The position numbers were made by a program, and so were the translations under genes. A model generated the notes under the pieces. The model did no database searches and had not been told where the DNA came from. It saw only the letters and a list, made by a program, of their open reading frames with translations. DNA of 9,092 nt, taken from the NCBI GenBank assembly GCA_035486355.1, contig DATHNE010000185.1, positions 1 to 9,092 on the forward strand, written 5' to 3'. This document shows, in pieces, positions 7,452-9,092 of this stretch (position 1 is its first letter; every line of letters begins with the position of its first letter). This DNA is from Palsa-883 sp035486355 (GTDB lineage: Bacteria > Pseudomonadota > Alphaproteobacteria > Acetobacterales > Acetobacteraceae).

Positions 7452-7478
7452 CTTGCCGCGGGATGGTCCCGTGGCAAG
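7452..7478 (+). terminator. Strong GC-rich hairpin between gcdH and the FMN riboswitch
   Basis: Bases 7452-7463 pair with 7467-7478 in a 12-bp stem (eleven Watson-Crick pairs and one G-T) closed by a TGG loop. It begins 48 bases after the gcdH stop and its last base, G7478, is also the first base of the riboswitch P1 helix. It could terminate or protect the gcdH mRNA, or stack on the aptamer at the 5' end of the ribH mRNA. No U-tract follows, so intrinsic termination is unproven. Confidence 0.45.
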
Positions 7479-7628
7479 CGTTCTCAGGGCGGGGTGAAAC
7501 GCCCCACCGGCGGTAAGTGCGCGCAAGCGCATAAGCCCGCGAGCGCCCGGCGCCGACAACGGCATCGGGGTCAGCAGATTCGGTGCAACTCCGAGGCCGA
7601 CGGTCACAGTCCGGATGGAAGAGAGCGC
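7478..7628 (+). ncRNA. FMN riboswitch (RFN element)
   Basis: Cis-acting aptamer that binds flavin mononucleotide and lowers expression of flavin genes when FMN is plentiful. P1 forms between 7478-7485 (GCGTTCTC) and 7621-7628 (GAGAGCGC), eight pairs with one G-T. Conserved RFN blocks appear in the right order: TTCTCAGGGCGGGGTG, CCCCACCGGCGGTA, AGCCCGCGAGCG, GGTCAGCAGATTCGGTG, CTCCGAGGCCGAC, and CAGTCCGGATGGAAGAGAGC before P1 closes. The variable arm, about 7540-7565, is GC-rich and short. It lies directly upstream of ribH in the same orientation, which fits its known use. About 85 bases of expression platform separate it from the ATG. Confidence 0.96.
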
Positions 7629-7643
7629 GAGGTTCGTTCCTCA

Positions 7644-7659
7644 CGGCATCAAAATGCCG
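7644..7659 (+). promoter_or_regulatory. Expression-platform hairpin
   Basis: CGGCAT at 7644-7649 and ATGCCG at 7654-7659 form a perfect 6-bp stem with a CAAA loop, just after the aptamer. No U-tract follows, so it is unlikely to be a terminator by itself; it may organise the leader between P1 and the ribosome binding site. Confidence 0.45.
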
Positions 7660-7669
7660 CCGGGGAAGG

Positions 7670-7709
7670 GGCTCGTGCGCCCTGAGTCTGGTCACTCTCG
7701 CTTGGAGCC
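7670..7709 (+). promoter_or_regulatory. Candidate ribosome-binding-site sequestering helix of ribH
   Basis: GGCTC at 7670-7674 is complementary to GAGCC at 7705-7709, which overlaps the ribH Shine-Dalgarno GGAG (7704-7707, six bases before the ATG). Pairing would hide the site, as expected for a translation-controlling FMN riboswitch in a proteobacterium. The enclosed stretch GCGCCCTGAGTCTGGTCAC resembles the conserved leader segment upstream of enterobacterial ribB; that comparison is from memory. An alternative partner for GCTC (7671-7674) is GAGC at 7623-7626 in the 3' strand of P1, which could form only if P1 opens. The pairing is visible; the switching is inference. Confidence 0.5.
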
Positions 7710-7713
7710 AACC

Positions 7714-8196
7714 ATGACTCAGTCTGATCCTACCACCACATCTCGCTACGCCTTCGTGCAGTCCTGCTGGCACGCGGACATCGTCAACCAGGGCCGCGAT
7801 GCGTTTCTCACCGAGATGGCGCGGGGCGGCGTGTCCCGCGGCGCGATCGATCTGTTCGAAGTGCCCGGCGCCTTCGAGATCCCGTTGCACGCGAAGCTGC
7901 TGGCGCGCAGCGGCCGCTACGCCGCCATTGTGGCCTGCGGCCTCGTCGTCGATGGCGGCATCTACCGGCACGAGTTCGTGGCCAGCGCCGTGATCAATGG
8001 CCTGATGACGGTGCAACTGGAAACCGGTGTGCCGGTGTTCTCCGCCGTGCTGACCCCGCAGCAGTTCCACGAGCATGCGGACCATCGTCGTTTCTTCACC
8101 GAGCATTTCGTGGTGAAGGGTACCGAAGTCGCCGCCGCGTGTCTGCGAACCTTGGTGAGCCTGAGCGACATGCAACCGTTGCTGGCGGCTGCATAA
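7714..8196 (+). CDS. ribH: 6,7-dimethyl-8-ribityllumazine synthase (RibH2-like, type II)
   Basis: Catalyses the penultimate step of riboflavin synthesis, joining 5-amino-6-ribitylaminouracil with 3,4-dihydroxybutanone 4-phosphate. It has 160 residues. It resembles Brucella-type RibH2 rather than the common RibH1: WHADIV at 19-24, FEVPGAFEIPLHAK at 48-61, GRYAAIV at 67-73, DGGIYRHEFVA at 80-90 (in place of the usual GETPHFDYV-type segment), VQLETGVPV at 100-108, VLTPQQFHE at 112-120 and FVVKGTEVAA at 132-141. An upstream in-frame ATG at 7615 falls inside the riboswitch and is rejected; the ATG at 7714 has GGAG six bases upstream. It is the only riboflavin gene in the window. The riboswitch should repress it at high FMN. 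RibH2 enzymes are often decameric and may supplement a main RibH elsewhere, which is inferred from family knowledge. Confidence 0.94.
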   Translation: MTQSDPTTTSRYAFVQSCWHADIVNQGRDAFLTEMARGGVSRGAIDLFEVPGAFEIPLHAKLLARSGRYAAIVACGLVVDGGIYRHEFVASAVINGLMTVQLETGVPVFSAVLTPQQFHEHADHRRFFTEHFVVKGTEVAAACLRTLVSLSDMQPLLAAA

Positions 8197-8266
8197 GGCC
8201 GGACCAGCCCGGCTGGGTTCGACCACCGCCCAGGTGCAGCCTGTTTGATGCAGTTCCGGGACGGAG

Positions 8267-8295
8267 CTGGATGCCACCAGTCAGGTGGCATCCAG
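8267..8295. terminator. Bidirectional terminator-like inverted repeat between ribH and the NIPSNAP gene
   Basis: Perfect 12-bp inverted repeat (8267-8278 with 8284-8295) around a five-base AGTCA loop, lying between two convergent genes and only about 10 bases from the end of the minus-strand gene. The location strongly suggests transcription ending from both sides. There is no T-tract, so it may act with Rho or as a 3'-end protecting stem. Confidence 0.6.
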
Positions 8296-8304
8296 GCCGC
8301 AAGC

Positions 8305-8922
8305 CTAGCGGATGGGCGAAAACGCCGACGGCAGAACGAACGCATTCTCCTGCTTCACCACCACGCCGGGCGGGTTGCGTGCCGGCCACTGGCCGGTCGC
8401 GGCTGCTTCCTCGCGCACGCGCGTGCGCTCATTGGCGTCCTTGTAAGCCCAGATGTGCACCCATTTGTTCAGTGCGCCGACCTCAGTGTACATCCCGGCG
8501 ACGAGGGGTGAGAATTTCTGTCGGCCCGCGATCTTCTCCGACCACCGCTCCAGCAGCCCGGGGATCGAGCCCGCGGTCAGCGTGTATTGCCGGATCTCGA
8601 ACAATGGGCCGACCTGACGTGGTGTCAGCGGTGGGCAGAACGGGGCTGGGACGAAAATCTCGCTCTGCTGGTTGGTGACGAATTCGCGGATCGGCGGCGG
8701 CCAACCTTCTTCTTTCTGCGCTGCCGCGCGCACGGCCAGGCGCTGCTCGAAGCTGTCATAGGTCCAGACATGAATGATCTGGTTCAGCGGCCCCACGTCG
8801 GTGTGCCAGAACGCAGCGAGTTTCGAATGTTTTTCGCGATTTGGCAGCGCCGCGCCAAAGCGCTTCTCGACCTCGGCCAGCGTGCCGGGCTGCAGCGTGT
8901 AGGTGCGCATTTCGATAATCAT
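8305..8922 (-). CDS. NIPSNAP family protein with two tandem repeats
   Basis: 205-residue protein made of two similar ferredoxin-like (dimeric alpha/beta-barrel) NIPSNAP units. Unit 1 starts IEMRTYTLQPGTL (3-15) and has TDVGPLNQIIHVWTY (41-55); unit 2 starts FEIRQYTLTAGSI (108-120) and has TEVGALNKWVHIWAY (146-160). After each comes a charged helix ending in a run of Ala and Arg (for example RLAVRAAA and RTRVREEA). There is no signal peptide or membrane segment, so it is probably cytoplasmic. The ATG at 8922 has a strong GGGGAGGA ribosome binding site upstream. Bacterial NIPSNAP proteins have no settled function; the fold is shared with antibiotic-biosynthesis monooxygenase-like and stress-barrel proteins. 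The gene is convergent with ribH, and the stop of another minus-strand frame lies 33 bases upstream. Confidence 0.9.
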   Translation of the reverse strand: MIIEMRTYTLQPGTLAEVEKRFGAALPNREKHSKLAAFWHTDVGPLNQIIHVWTYDSFEQRLAVRAAAQKEEGWPPPIREFVTNQQSEIFVPAPFCPPLTPRQVGPLFEIRQYTLTAGSIPGLLERWSEKIAGRQKFSPLVAGMYTEVGALNKWVHIWAYKDANERTRVREEAAATGQWPARNPPGVVVKQENAFVLPSAFSPIR

Positions 8923-8955
8923 CGATGTCCTCCCCTTGGTCGGTGGGGCCCAAGG

Positions 8956-9092
8956 CTAAGCAGAGATTCGCCGCTTGGCCAACGGAAGCGGCCTGCGTTC
9001 GCAGTTCAATGTATCGACGGCCTGATGGATGGCGCGGTCGAGTGCGTTGGAATCGGCGAAGGTCTGATGCGCGAGATGGTGCGCCTTGAGGT
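8956..9092 (-). CDS. C-terminal fragment of an unidentified protein, possibly a DDE (IS630-type) transposase
   Basis: The minus strand is open from the window edge to a TAG at 8956-8958, giving 44 residues beginning LKAHHLAHQTFADSN and ending PLAKRRISA. The LKAHHLAHQTF followed by a helix with LDRAIHQAVDTLN resembles the ends of some IS630-type DDE transposases, but the fragment lacks any catalytic residue, so this is only a guess. The gene continues beyond the window. No terminal inverted repeat is recognisable between its stop and the NIPSNAP gene. An ordinary host gene cotranscribed with NIPSNAP is equally possible. Confidence 0.35.
   Translation of the reverse strand, partial: LKAHHLAHQTFADSNALDRAIHQAVDTLNCERRPLPLAKRRISA

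Noticed and set aside
6687..7607. 306-codon minus-strand open frame
   Set aside because: Overlaps gcdH and the riboswitch on the opposite strand and has no recognisable domain.
7615..7713. Upstream ATG extending ribH by 33 residues
   Set aside because: It falls inside the FMN aptamer and expression platform; the ATG at 7714 has a proper ribosome binding site and gives the family's normal N terminus.
7291..8277. 328-codon minus-strand open frame
   Set aside because: Runs antisense through gcdH's end, the riboswitch and ribH; no family resemblance.
1..9092. CRISPR array, tRNA or rRNA genes, complete insertion sequence, phage or defence system
   Set aside because: No regularly spaced direct repeats, cloverleaf or rRNA-like sequence, or complete mobile-element or defence genes could be recognised on either strand by eye.

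Overview
This 9.1-kb window is GC-rich chromosomal DNA with tight, partly overlapping genes. The gene types fit an alphaproteobacterium, most likely Acetobacteraceae: a type-II (RibH2-like) lumazine synthase behind an FMN riboswitch, a TPR/glycosyltransferase relic of a kind common there, and a small secreted proline-rich protein. The taxonomic placement is inferred from protein resemblance and was not tested by search.

Layout. (1) 76-2903, plus strand: a probable three-gene operon of an NADP-dependent MDR oxidoreductase, an M20 amidohydrolase and a glutathione S-transferase-like protein, the last two joined by an ATGA overlap. (2) 2931-4338, minus strand: a block of decay. It holds a TPR-glycosyltransferase pseudogene with at least two in-frame stops, two frameshifts and an internal deletion, and upstream of it a secreted Pro-rich protein whose Cys-containing tail has slipped into another frame. 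(3) 4339-4569: a divergent intergenic region with a TATAAT box facing left and a possible -35/-10 pair facing right. (4) 4570-7403, plus strand: a RhlE-type DEAD-box RNA helicase overlapping (ATGA) a glutaryl-CoA dehydrogenase. (5) 7404-8196: a strong hairpin, a well-conserved FMN riboswitch and ribH, with a pairing that could hide the ribH ribosome binding site. (6) 8305-8922, minus strand: a protein made of two NIPSNAP-like repeats, facing ribH across a 12-bp perfect inverted repeat. (7) The right edge holds the C-terminal 44 codons of another minus-strand gene, unidentified and only possibly a transposase.

Functionally most of the window is core metabolism (flavin synthesis, glutaryl-CoA breakdown), RNA remodelling and small-molecule redox or hydrolysis. 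I see no CRISPR array, tRNA, rRNA, complete mobile element or convincing new multi-gene system. The most informative parts are the riboswitch-ribH leader and the localized gene decay.
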